Below, piece by piece: positions 55,660-64,000 of a stretch of 64,000 nt of DNA; within the stretch, counting starts at the first letter, position 1; every line of letters begins with the position of its first letter. The stretch is from Candidatus Saccharimonadota bacterium (GTDB taxonomy: Bacteria; Patescibacteriota; Saccharimonadia; Saccharimonadales; Saccharimonadaceae), in assembly GCA_026395405.1 (NCBI GenBank), contig JAPLYU010000001.1, positions 316,696-380,695 on the forward strand, written 5' to 3'. A model generated the notes under the pieces. It was not told the origin of the DNA. It did not search any database and worked only from the letters and a program-made list of their open reading frames with translations. A program made the position numbers and the translations under genes.

Positions 55660-55740
55660 AGGTTCTTCCCTCCTTAAGTGAAATATGAACATAGTATACC
55701 ACATTGCAAATGAAACAAACACAAGTGATATACTTATTAC

Positions 55741-55983
55741 ATGGCACTATTTATCAGACAAGACGACGAACGTTCAGAGTTACAAAAACAGGTTGCGGCA
55801 GAGTTACAGCGCAAAGCCAGGGACAATTCATTGAAAGCCGCAGAAAAGCCGGACGGCGTAGACGATTCTCAATATATCAAAGGTACCAAACAAACCACTA
55901 GTTTAGCGTGGATTTGGATTACAATTTTTGTGATATTTATCGCTCTTATTATATGGTTGACGGTACTGAGCGTGACACGATAA
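55741..55983 (+). CDS. Small membrane protein
   Basis: C-terminal TM WIWITIFVIFIALIIWLTVL. Confidence 0.5.
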   Translation: MALFIRQDDERSELQKQVAAELQRKARDNSLKAAEKPDGVDDSQYIKGTKQTTSLAWIWITIFVIFIALIIWLTVLSVTR

Positions 55984-56000
55984 GATAAGATAGACTGATT

Positions 56001-57014
56001 ATGCAAAACATTGACGAAATAGGCAAACAGCTAATTACGCAAATAGCCGGCAGTGATTCACCGCGGGACGTATTAAAAGCCCCCGAATTAAAGCAGCTAT
56101 ACGGAGTAATAAAAACATTGCCATCAGGGCAGAGGGCTGTTTATGGAAAGCGAATCAATGAATTAAAGATTGCCTTGGAATCTGCAGTAAATGCGCGGGA
56201 ATCCGAACTTGAAAGCGCAACAGTAGAAAGTTTGGATATAACAGCTCCTTGGGATGTTAATAGTGGACCGCAAAATTTACTGCTAACAGAAAACGGGTCG
56301 CAACACCCACTAACAAAAGAAATCGAAAATGTGTCAGATATATTTACGCGGATGGGGTTTGAAGTAATTGAATCTAGGCAGATTGACGATGATCATCATA
56401 TGTTTGGGACATTAAACTTTCCCGATAATCATCCGGCACGTGATGGCTATGACACGTTTAGAACTGAAGAAGGTTTTATCGCACCAGCGCACACATCAAC
56501 AATGCAAAACAGGATTTTGCAGGACGGTAAGAAAAAGTTGGAGTCTGGCGGTCAAATCGGAGTTGTCGCAATTGGCAGGTGTTTCCGCAATGAAGACCTA
56601 GACGCAACCCACGAGCATACCTTTCATCAGTGCGAGGGAGTATTTGTTAGTGAAACCGCCACCTTGGGTCAAATGCTTGGGACACTGCGAAGTTTTTTTG
56701 AAGCATATTATGGCCAAAGTTTGAATATTAGGACTCAGCCAAGCTATTTTCCATTCGTCGAACCAGGTCTGGAATTTGCTATCGAAAAACCAGCATCTTT
56801 AGGTGGTAGTTCAAAGGATAAAGAATGGCTCGAAATGCTGGGTTGCGGTATGATTCACCCGAATGTTTTAATTGCAGCCGGAATTGATCCGAAAAAGTAT
56901 CGAGGTTTTGCGTGGGGTGGCGGAATTGAACGGCTTGTCATGCTGAAATATGGCATTGAAGATATTCGGCACTTTGAATCTGGCAAGCTACAGTTCTTGA
57001 GGGAGTTTGCATGA
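56001..57014 (+). CDS. pheS: Phenylalanyl-tRNA synthetase alpha subunit
   Basis: HTSTMQNRIL; GRCFRNEDLDATHEHTFHQ; GGGIERLVMLKYGIEDIR. Confidence 0.97.
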   Translation: MQNIDEIGKQLITQIAGSDSPRDVLKAPELKQLYGVIKTLPSGQRAVYGKRINELKIALESAVNARESELESATVESLDITAPWDVNSGPQNLLLTENGSQHPLTKEIENVSDIFTRMGFEVIESRQIDDDHHMFGTLNFPDNHPARDGYDTFRTEEGFIAPAHTSTMQNRILQDGKKKLESGGQIGVVAIGRCFRNEDLDATHEHTFHQCEGVFVSETATLGQMLGTLRSFFEAYYGQSLNIRTQPSYFPFVEPGLEFAIEKPASLGGSSKDKEWLEMLGCGMIHPNVLIAAGIDPKKYRGFAWGGGIERLVMLKYGIEDIRHFESGKLQFLREFA

Positions 57015-59503
57015 TAATTTCACTTAATTGGCTAAAAAAATTTACCGACATTGATATGCCGGTTGATGAACTAGTAAAACTAATTGGTGCCAGATTGGTT
57101 GAAATTGAAAACGTTGTAGATTTAGGCGAAAAGTACAAAGATGCATTGATTGTGAAGATTGTCGAAGCCAAAAAACTTGAGGGTTCGGATCATTTGAATG
57201 TTACGAAAATTGACGATGGTGGTGTTTCACAAAATATTGAACGCGATGAAAACGGCCATATCCAAGTTGTATGTGGTGCGCCAAATGTTCGAGCGCAACA
57301 ATTGGTGGTGTGGCTTCCTCCAAATTCAGTTGTTCCGGAAACATATGGTGCAGACGAACCGTTCCTACTAGGGGCTCGCAAACTCCTAGGCGTAACCAGC
57401 AACGGCATGATTGCCAGCGCCAGGGAATTAGATCTATATGACGAGCACGAAGGTATATTCGAGGTAGAAGACGACGTAAGGACAGGCACGACATTTGCTA
57501 GCGTATACGAACTTGATGATTTTTTGCTGGATATCGAGAATAAATCATTAACCCATCGACCAGACTGTTTTGGTATAGTTGGGTTTGCGCGCGAAGTTGC
57601 TGCGATAGTTGGAAAACCATTCCACACTCCACGTTGGCTTGCAGATTTATCGCCTAATTTTGGTAATAGTGAGTCGGGCGATGTCGAAATAAACGTCGCT
57701 ATCGATGATCCGGAACTCTCGTCAAGATATATGGCAGTCGTTATGTCTGAAGCAGATGGTAACAGAAAGTCGCCGATTATAATTCAAACCTATCTGGCGC
57801 GAGTTGGTGTTCGTCCAATTAGTGCTGTTGTTGATGTAACAAATTATTTGATGATGCTGACCGGACAACCTTTGCACGCTTTCGATTACGATAAGTTGGT
57901 TGCGGTTGGCGGCGGAAAAGCTGACATCCACGTTCGAGCAGGCCTAGAGAACGAAGAGTTGGGACTACTAGACGGTAAAAAGATAAAGATTTCCAACGAA
58001 GATATCGTGATTTCGGCTGGCGAAACAGCAGTTGCCCTAGCTGGGGCTATGGGTGGAGCCAACACTGAAATCGATGAAAATACAAAAAACATTGTTATTG
58101 AAAGCGCGACATTCAATTTGTATAATTTGCGAGCAACTCAAATGCGCCACGGTATATTTAGCGAAGCGATAACACGTTTTACAAAAGGTCAGCCAGCTGA
58201 TTTGACAGCACCGGTATTATTTGAAGCCAGTCGATTGATGAACGAATGGGCGGGTGCAAAAACCGTATCAAAAGTTGCAGACGCTTATCCAGGAAAAGTT
58301 GAGACTCCAGTAATTCATGTTCCTCAAATCCAGATTAATGAGACCCTTGGATGCAGTCTGGACATGCTGCAAATTACCGACACTTTGATAAATGCTGAAT
58401 TTGAAATTGACGTCGAGGCACCGTATAGGGTTTTGGTAAAAGCGCCGTACTGGCGAGCGGATGTCCATATCCCAGAGGATGTTATCGAGGAAGTAGGCCG
58501 TTTGAATGGTTTTGATAATATTACGCCGACATTACCAAGCCGTGACTTTACGGCTGTTGAGCCTAATAGTTTTGATGTATTCCGTAGCTTATTACGGAAA
58601 ATATTAGTTCGTGCTGGCGCAAACGAGGTTTTGTCGTATAGTTTCGTACATGGAAATGTTCTGGAAAAGGCGGGTCAAGAAGTAAATAATTCCTACAAAA
58701 TAGTAAATTCAATTAGTCCTGATTTGCAATATTACAGGCAGACACTGACTCCGAGCTTACTCGATTTAGTCCATCCCAATGTAAAACAGGGTTTTGATAA
58801 TTTTGCGTTGTTTGAAATTAACAAAGCACATTCCAAAAAAGACGGATTAAATGATGAAAAGGTCCCAATCGAGTCCGAATTAGTTTCGCTGGTTGTTGCA
58901 AATAAGAACTCACAGGGCGGTGCTCCATATTATTTGGCTAAAAAAATATTAGATTATCTTTGCGAATCCTTAGGCGTTAAAATCAGATATGAACCCATAG
59001 AAAAAGATTCAGACGATCCAATTACTAAAACATTTGAGTATCGTCGCAGCGCTAGGCTGTTTGATGTGCAATCAGGTGATATTATCGGGGTGGTTGGAGA
59101 GTATAAGAATTCTGTCATCAAAGGCTTTAAATTACCGCAGTCTGTGGCGGGCTTTGAGCTAAGCTCTGCTATATTGTTCGATGTTTATAAAAAGCTAAAA
59201 CCCGACTATAAACCACTTAGTCGCTATCCATCATCTGAACGAGACGTGTGTTTTCAGGTTAATGAGAATGTAACATTTAGCCAGATTATTAATTCTGCAA
59301 CCAATGCTCTGCAACAAGAAAAGTATATTGCAGTAGTTACACCGATTGACATTTATGAACCCGTCGACGGAACGACTAAAAACATTACGGTTCGTATTAA
59401 ACTTACCGCAACAGACCACACCTTGACTGGCGAAGAAGTTAATAATTATGTCGATTCTATTTCAAACTCAGTCGTAATAAAAACTGGTGCTACAATAATT
59501 TGA
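57011..59503 (+). CDS. pheT: Phenylalanyl-tRNA synthetase beta subunit
   Basis: NWLKKFTDIDMPVDEL; VVCGAPNVR; YPSSERDVCFQV; ANK overlap with pheS. Confidence 0.97.
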   Translation: MIISLNWLKKFTDIDMPVDELVKLIGARLVEIENVVDLGEKYKDALIVKIVEAKKLEGSDHLNVTKIDDGGVSQNIERDENGHIQVVCGAPNVRAQQLVVWLPPNSVVPETYGADEPFLLGARKLLGVTSNGMIASARELDLYDEHEGIFEVEDDVRTGTTFASVYELDDFLLDIENKSLTHRPDCFGIVGFAREVAAIVGKPFHTPRWLADLSPNFGNSESGDVEINVAIDDPELSSRYMAVVMSEADGNRKSPIIIQTYLARVGVRPISAVVDVTNYLMMLTGQPLHAFDYDKLVAVGGGKADIHVRAGLENEELGLLDGKKIKISNEDIVISAGETAVALAGAMGGANTEIDENTKNIVIESATFNLYNLRATQMRHGIFSEAITRFTKGQPADLTAPVLFEASRLMNEWAGAKTVSKVADAYPGKVETPVIHVPQIQINETLGCSLDMLQITDTLINAEFEIDVEAPYRVLVKAPYWRADVHIPEDVIEEVGRLNGFDNITPTLPSRDFTAVEPNSFDVFRSLLRKILVRAGANEVLSYSFVHGNVLEKAGQEVNNSYKIVNSISPDLQYYRQTLTPSLLDLVHPNVKQGFDNFALFEINKAHSKKDGLNDEKVPIESELVSLVVANKNSQGGAPYYLAKKILDYLCESLGVKIRYEPIEKDSDDPITKTFEYRRSARLFDVQSGDIIGVVGEYKNSVIKGFKLPQSVAGFELSSAILFDVYKKLKPDYKPLSRYPSSERDVCFQVNENVTFSQIINSATNALQQEKYIAVVTPIDIYEPVDGTTKNITVRIKLTATDHTLTGEEVNNYVDSISNSVVIKTGATII

Positions 59504-59585
59504 TGCAAAAGGCTAAGTCTACAGCTGGAGCAAAGCGGTATTTTTTGGTATAATATTAAGTAAATGAAAGATAGGGAATAAATAT

Positions 59586-60266
59586 ATGGCGACTCCACGA
59601 TCGCAAAGAATTGGTATTTGGATAATTGCAATTGTATTGACGGTTGGGACGTTTGGGTCATTTCTGGCAATGGTACTAGGAAACCAAAACAAAAAAGTTG
59701 ACCAAACAAACCTGCAAACGGCGTATTCTGACTATCAAGCAAAATCCAACGTCTATAATACAAAAGTTGCTGCACAAGCAAAAACACTTTCGGATAAGTA
59801 CTACGGCGATTTTAAACAATATTCGTCGACTCCTGCCGTATTTAAAGCCGATGGAATTAAAACATTAGATAAGAAAGATTTAGTGGTTGGTGATGGATCT
59901 GAAATCACAACAAAAACCGGCTACAGCGCCTATTATATTGGCTGGAACCCTAAGGGCGTTGTATTTGACCAATCTATTGATAAAGATGCACTGAAATCAC
60001 CCCTAACAGTTGCTGCTGACACACAAATGATAGTTGGTTGGAAAGAGGGTGTTTTGGGGATGAAAGTTGGTGGCGTACGTGAACTTACTATACCTTCAAG
60101 CATGGCCTATGGCGCAGCAGGACAGGGAGAAAACATTCCAGCCAATACGCCGCTAAAATTTATTGTTATGATTATTCCAAAAGTTGATGAGATACCTCAG
60201 GTGCAAATGCCGCAAATTTTGATTGATTACTACAAAACACAGCAAGCTGGAACTCAACAGCAATGA
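59586..60266 (+). CDS. Membrane-anchored FKBP-type peptidyl-prolyl isomerase
   Basis: MIVGWKEGVLGMKVGGVRELTIPSSMAYGAAGQGENIPANTPLKFIVMI. Confidence 0.9.
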   Translation: MATPRSQRIGIWIIAIVLTVGTFGSFLAMVLGNQNKKVDQTNLQTAYSDYQAKSNVYNTKVAAQAKTLSDKYYGDFKQYSSTPAVFKADGIKTLDKKDLVVGDGSEITTKTGYSAYYIGWNPKGVVFDQSIDKDALKSPLTVAADTQMIVGWKEGVLGMKVGGVRELTIPSSMAYGAAGQGENIPANTPLKFIVMIIPKVDEIPQVQMPQILIDYYKTQQAGTQQQ

Positions 60267-61189
60267 CCGAAAAAATATATAAGGTAATTATGATTGGCGC
60301 TGGCCCAAGCTCTCTAACGGCGGCCGTATATACAACCCGTGAAGATATTGACACAGTTATTTACGAAAAAGCTACAGTTGGCGGGCTGGCTGCAATAACC
60401 GATAAAGTTGATAATTACCCAGGATTTCCCGAGGGAATCGAAGGTTATCAATTAGCCCAACAACTAGAAAAACAAGCCAAACGATTTGGTGCCGTAATTG
60501 AATACGGAACAGTTGACTCGATTCGCGATGAAGGAAAATATAAGGTCGTCAAAGTTGACGGAACCGAAATAAAGGCCCAGGCAGTATTAATCGCAACCGG
60601 CAGTTCATACGGTAAAATTAATGTTCCAGGTGAAGAAGAGTATTACGGCAAGGGCGTTCATTACTGTGCGACTTGTGACGGGGCATTTTATAAAGGAAAA
60701 CGATTGGTTGTTGTTGGTGGCGGTAATTCTGCTATTCAGGAGGCTATTTATTTGTCAGGTTTCGCTAGCCATATCGATTTATTGGTTCGAAGTACAGTCA
60801 AAGCCAGCGACGTTTTACAAAAAAAGTTACAAAAATTGGTAGATGAAGGCAAAATAACAATTCACCTTGATACATTGACCGATGAGATTGTTGCCGTAGA
60901 GGGCAAGGTCACTCACACCAAGGTAACCAAAAAAGGTAAATCATCAAACGTCAATGCTGACGGCGTGTTTATTTTTGCTGGATTAAAACCAAACACAGCA
61001 TTCTTGAACGGAAGCGGTGTCGAACTTGATGATGTTGGATTTATTAAAACTGATTTGAAATTACAAACGAATATCCCCGGCATTTTTGCCAGCGGTGATG
61101 TTCGAAGCGGATCGACTATGCAAATTGCGAGTGCAGTTGGCGAAGGTGCTACCGTAGCACATAGTATTCGCGAATACTTACAAGAATAA
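60263..61189 (+). CDS. trxB: Thioredoxin reductase
   Basis: GAGPSSLTAAVY; CATCDGAFYKGKRLVVVGGGNSA; GIFASGDVR. Confidence 0.96.
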   Translation: MTEKIYKVIMIGAGPSSLTAAVYTTREDIDTVIYEKATVGGLAAITDKVDNYPGFPEGIEGYQLAQQLEKQAKRFGAVIEYGTVDSIRDEGKYKVVKVDGTEIKAQAVLIATGSSYGKINVPGEEEYYGKGVHYCATCDGAFYKGKRLVVVGGGNSAIQEAIYLSGFASHIDLLVRSTVKASDVLQKKLQKLVDEGKITIHLDTLTDEIVAVEGKVTHTKVTKKGKSSNVNADGVFIFAGLKPNTAFLNGSGVELDDVGFIKTDLKLQTNIPGIFASGDVRSGSTMQIASAVGEGATVAHSIREYLQE

Positions 61190-61202
61190 AGAAAGTGTTA
61201 TA

Positions 61203-61736
61203 ATGACAGATTTTGATAAAACATTAACACCTGGAGATGTGAAAAACGGGCAGGTTAATGTAGTAATCGAAATGCCGGCTGGCAGTATTGATAAAGTCGA
61301 GTGGCATCGGCAGATTGCTGGATTTAGGTTGGACAGGACAAACCAAACATCGTTTCCGGTGCCGGTAAATTATGGATTTATTCCCGGGACCCTAAATGAC
61401 GACGACGACGAGTTGGATGTGTTGGTAATATCTGAAAAACCAATCCAAACTGAAGTGTCTTTAATGGCTAAAATAATTGGTGTGATGAAGTTTGAGGATG
61501 AGGGCGAAACCGACGATAAAATAATTACAATTCAAAATGACAATGCCAGTAGCGGGATTAATTCAATCGCCGATATCCCAAAAACACAAATTGATAGAAT
61601 CACGCATTATTTTGCACACTACAAAGATTATATAAGTCCAGGTTGTACGAAGGTTTTAGGTTGGGGTGATGTCGATGAGGCAAAAAAAGTGATTAATAAA
61701 TCCATATGGCTTTGGGATGAACAAATAAACAAGTAA
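61203..61736 (+). CDS. ppa: Inorganic pyrophosphatase
   Basis: NYGFIPGTLNDDDDELDVLVISEKP; HYKD. Confidence 0.95.
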   Translation: MTDFDKTLTPGDVKNGQVNVVIEMPAGSIDKVEWHRQIAGFRLDRTNQTSFPVPVNYGFIPGTLNDDDDELDVLVISEKPIQTEVSLMAKIIGVMKFEDEGETDDKIITIQNDNASSGINSIADIPKTQIDRITHYFAHYKDYISPGCTKVLGWGDVDEAKKVINKSIWLWDEQINK

Positions 61737-61740
61737 ACCG

Positions 61741-62412
61741 TTAGTCTGTCATCATCGCAACTATCGCAAATCGGCCGTCACTAGGTCTATTACCCTTTAG
61801 GAATTCACTGTGCGAAAAGTAATTATCGTCTTTGCTAGTGTCGGCCGTGTTATCTGTAATACTATTTGGCAAAATGCCGGCCGATTCAAGCTGCTTAAAA
61901 GCAACATCTTTTAGTGAGCGGTTATTAAACTTATATAAAGGGTAGGATTCCAATCCGGGTGCGGGGGATAGCCAAACCGATAAATCGGCTGGGCGGACAT
62001 TAAAATTATCGATAAGGAATTTAACAGATTTGTATCCGCCGTTTTGTTCCAACATATGACGCCCCAAATGAGACAACATTAATATATTTTTCGAGCTGTC
62101 ATAAATAACCGCACCTATGCAATCGGCAATCGGCAAGAACAATGCATGGTTAATGTTTTTTGTGACCAAGGCATCTGACGTTACAACACTGCCATCAATC
62201 ATTCCCGCGCCCATTTGACTGGAATCAACAACTTCGTATCTACAATAATCGCTTCCTTCGTATATTGTGTTGATGCGGGTTGCTTGATTTATATCGATTC
62301 CGTTTTTTCCAAGAAATTTTTTACGATTATTAATCACTTCAGGATTAGTTTTATCAGATTTTATTAACATATTTCCATCACTAACTTTCGAAATCGCAAC
62401 TATAATCGCCAT
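61741..62412 (-). CDS. PgeF/YfiH (laccase-domain) family protein
   Basis: DALVTKNINHALFLPIADCIGAVIYD; LSHLGRHMLEQNGG. Confidence 0.8.
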   Translation of the reverse strand: MAIIVAISKVSDGNMLIKSDKTNPEVINNRKKFLGKNGIDINQATRINTIYEGSDYCRYEVVDSSQMGAGMIDGSVVTSDALVTKNINHALFLPIADCIGAVIYDSSKNILMLSHLGRHMLEQNGGYKSVKFLIDNFNVRPADLSVWLSPAPGLESYPLYKFNNRSLKDVAFKQLESAGILPNSITDNTADTSKDDNYFSHSEFLKGNRPSDGRFAIVAMMTD

Positions 62413-62415
62413 TGT

Positions 62416-63936
62416 TTAATAAGTCTTTCTACGCAGAATGCTGGTGGCTGTGCTAATCATTCCAGCGACACTTGATTGTCTAAGCTGAGCTTGAAGCTTA
62501 TTTTTGGCGTGAGTTGTTGTAACTAGTTGACGCCAAGATTGCTTCGGTTGGGATGTCTTTTTAGTCACAACCTCGACAATATCGCCGTTTTGAAGTGGTT
62601 TGTCAAAAGCATGAATTTTCCCGTTGACCCTAAAACTATATGCACTTCGTCCGACGTCACTGTGCACTAAGTATGCAAAATCAAGAGGTAGCGCACCCTC
62701 TGGTAAATCATAAATGTCACCCTTTGGGGAATGAACAAAAATTCGGTCGCCAAATAGGTCTATATATAACTGGTCTTTGGATATTTCTTCACCTTCTTTT
62801 AATTTTCCAACTACCTCCTGAAGTTCCGAAATCCACTGAAGGTTTGTTGGTAGCGAGGTATTACGATTTTCAATGTATGCTTTGGTAATTTTCTGGTCAT
62901 GGTAATGAAAGCTGGCCGCTAGTCCGCGTTCAGCAAATTCATGCATTTTCTGTGTTCGTATTTGGAATTCAACTATCTGCTCAGCTGGTGTGATAACGGT
63001 AGTATGTAGGCTTTGGTAGCCATTAGGTTTTGGTGTAGAAATATAGTCTTTGATTCGGCTAACCATTGGTTTATATAATCCATGCAAAATTCCCAACACA
63101 ACATAACACTCTTCCTTTTTTTCAACGACTACCCGCAGCGCCATCAGGTCGTAGATATCATCAATATTACCATCAACTTTCGCTAACTTTTTATGTAAAC
63201 TGTAGATGCTTTTAACGCGGCCATTTATATCGGCATTGATACTGTGTTGTTTTAGAGCATTATCGACTTCGGTTCGTATTTTTCCAAGTTTTCGGGTACT
63301 TTTACCCAATCGTTTTTTCATCATAATTTTCATTTTTTTATATTCAATTGGGTCGAGGTAGCTGAACGCAAGTTCTTCGATTTGCATCCGAACGCGACCC
63401 ATACCTAATTTATCAGCCATCGGACCGAAAACCTCCAACGATTCTCTGGCAATCTTTTTTTGTTTTTCAACAGGTAAATATTTTAACGTTGATAAGTTAT
63501 GCAGCCTGTCGGCAAGTTTTACAATTATAACTCTGACATCTTGGCCGATGGCAATTAACAGTTTCGACAAGTTGTCTTTAGTTTTTGGCAGGTAGGTCTC
63601 GTACTTTTTCATCTCGGCGCTAGCTTGGGAGACCTTGGTGACGCCATCAACCAGGATGGCGACGTCGTGCCCAAACAAACTTTCTATTTGAGCAAGTTCC
63701 ACACCAGCATCCTCAACAGTATCATGCAAAACTCCGGCAATCGCGCTATCAATATCCATACCCCAGGAAATTAAAGTGTCTGCGGTAATAATAGGGTGAA
63801 TGATATAAGGCTCGCCACTAAGCCGTTTTTGTCCCGCGTGTGCAGTCGACGCAAACGTTATTGCACGTTCAAGTTTTTTGACTTGGTCCTCGTCATAGCA
63901 TTGCTTGGCGTGATCGATTAACTCACCTTTTTTCAT
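62416..63936 (-). CDS. rel: RelA/SpoT homolog (HD, synthetase, TGS)
   Basis: IIHPIITADTLISWGMD..VLHDTVEDAG; KLADRLHNL; PKPNGYQSLHTTV; LFGDRIFVHSPKGDIYDLPEGA. Confidence 0.95.
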   Translation of the reverse strand: MKKGELIDHAKQCYDEDQVKKLERAITFASTAHAGQKRLSGEPYIIHPIITADTLISWGMDIDSAIAGVLHDTVEDAGVELAQIESLFGHDVAILVDGVTKVSQASAEMKKYETYLPKTKDNLSKLLIAIGQDVRVIIVKLADRLHNLSTLKYLPVEKQKKIARESLEVFGPMADKLGMGRVRMQIEELAFSYLDPIEYKKMKIMMKKRLGKSTRKLGKIRTEVDNALKQHSINADINGRVKSIYSLHKKLAKVDGNIDDIYDLMALRVVVEKKEECYVVLGILHGLYKPMVSRIKDYISTPKPNGYQSLHTTVITPAEQIVEFQIRTQKMHEFAERGLAASFHYHDQKITKAYIENRNTSLPTNLQWISELQEVVGKLKEGEEISKDQLYIDLFGDRIFVHSPKGDIYDLPEGALPLDFAYLVHSDVGRSAYSFRVNGKIHAFDKPLQNGDIVEVVTKKTSQPKQSWRQLVTTTHAKNKLQAQLRQSSVAGMISTATSILRRKTY

Positions 63937-64000
63937 ATACTTAATTATACTGTATTTTCGTGATAAACAGCTTGATAAACGACCATATAACGCTTATACT

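Noticed and set aside
1-64000. CRISPR array or Cas genes
   Set aside because: No regularly spaced direct repeats and no Cas-like ORFs seen.
1-64000. UGA recoded to glycine (code 25 as in some CPR lineages)
   Set aside because: Several genes end cleanly at TGA (for example 4371 and 5120) and conserved proteins show no in-frame TGA.

Overview
The window reads as a chromosomal segment of a Candidate Phyla Radiation bacterium, most likely Saccharibacteria-like. That placement is inferred from gene content and style; no search was possible. Housekeeping genes include ddl, class II RNR, ligA, htpX/lemA, leuS, L32-nusB-rnc, rpsP-khpA-trmD, greA, rmuC, pheST, trxB, ppa and rel, with six tRNAs (Phe, Gly-GCC, Gly-CCC, Cys, Leu-UAA, Gln). 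UGA behaves as an ordinary stop.

The most unusual part is the accessory region at about 1.4-9.0 kb. It holds a family of small gene cassettes that share an RNA chassis. Each has a promoter with a 17-nt spacer and a 5' arm complementary to a 3' arm that closes the whole transcript. Most also have a long leader hairpin with covarying or wobble substitutions, then one or two uncharacterised ORFs and a 3' hairpin. Three cassettes' 3' arms are followed within 1-2 nt by a textbook type III hammerhead ribozyme (3778-3832, 5202-5256, 8081-8133). The last cassette of each array lacks the ribozyme. A second, differently structured two-cassette family sits between rnc and rpsP (33.1-35.2 kb).

Other items of note: interrupted and antisense copies of tRNA sequence flanking tRNA-Phe, tRNA-Gly and tRNA-Gln; two tRNA-Gly genes with an apparent U19:A56 swap of the G19:C56 pair; a CobO / B12-RNR / thioredoxin cluster with paired NrdR-like boxes; and a leuS reading frame broken inside an inserted Nudix domain.
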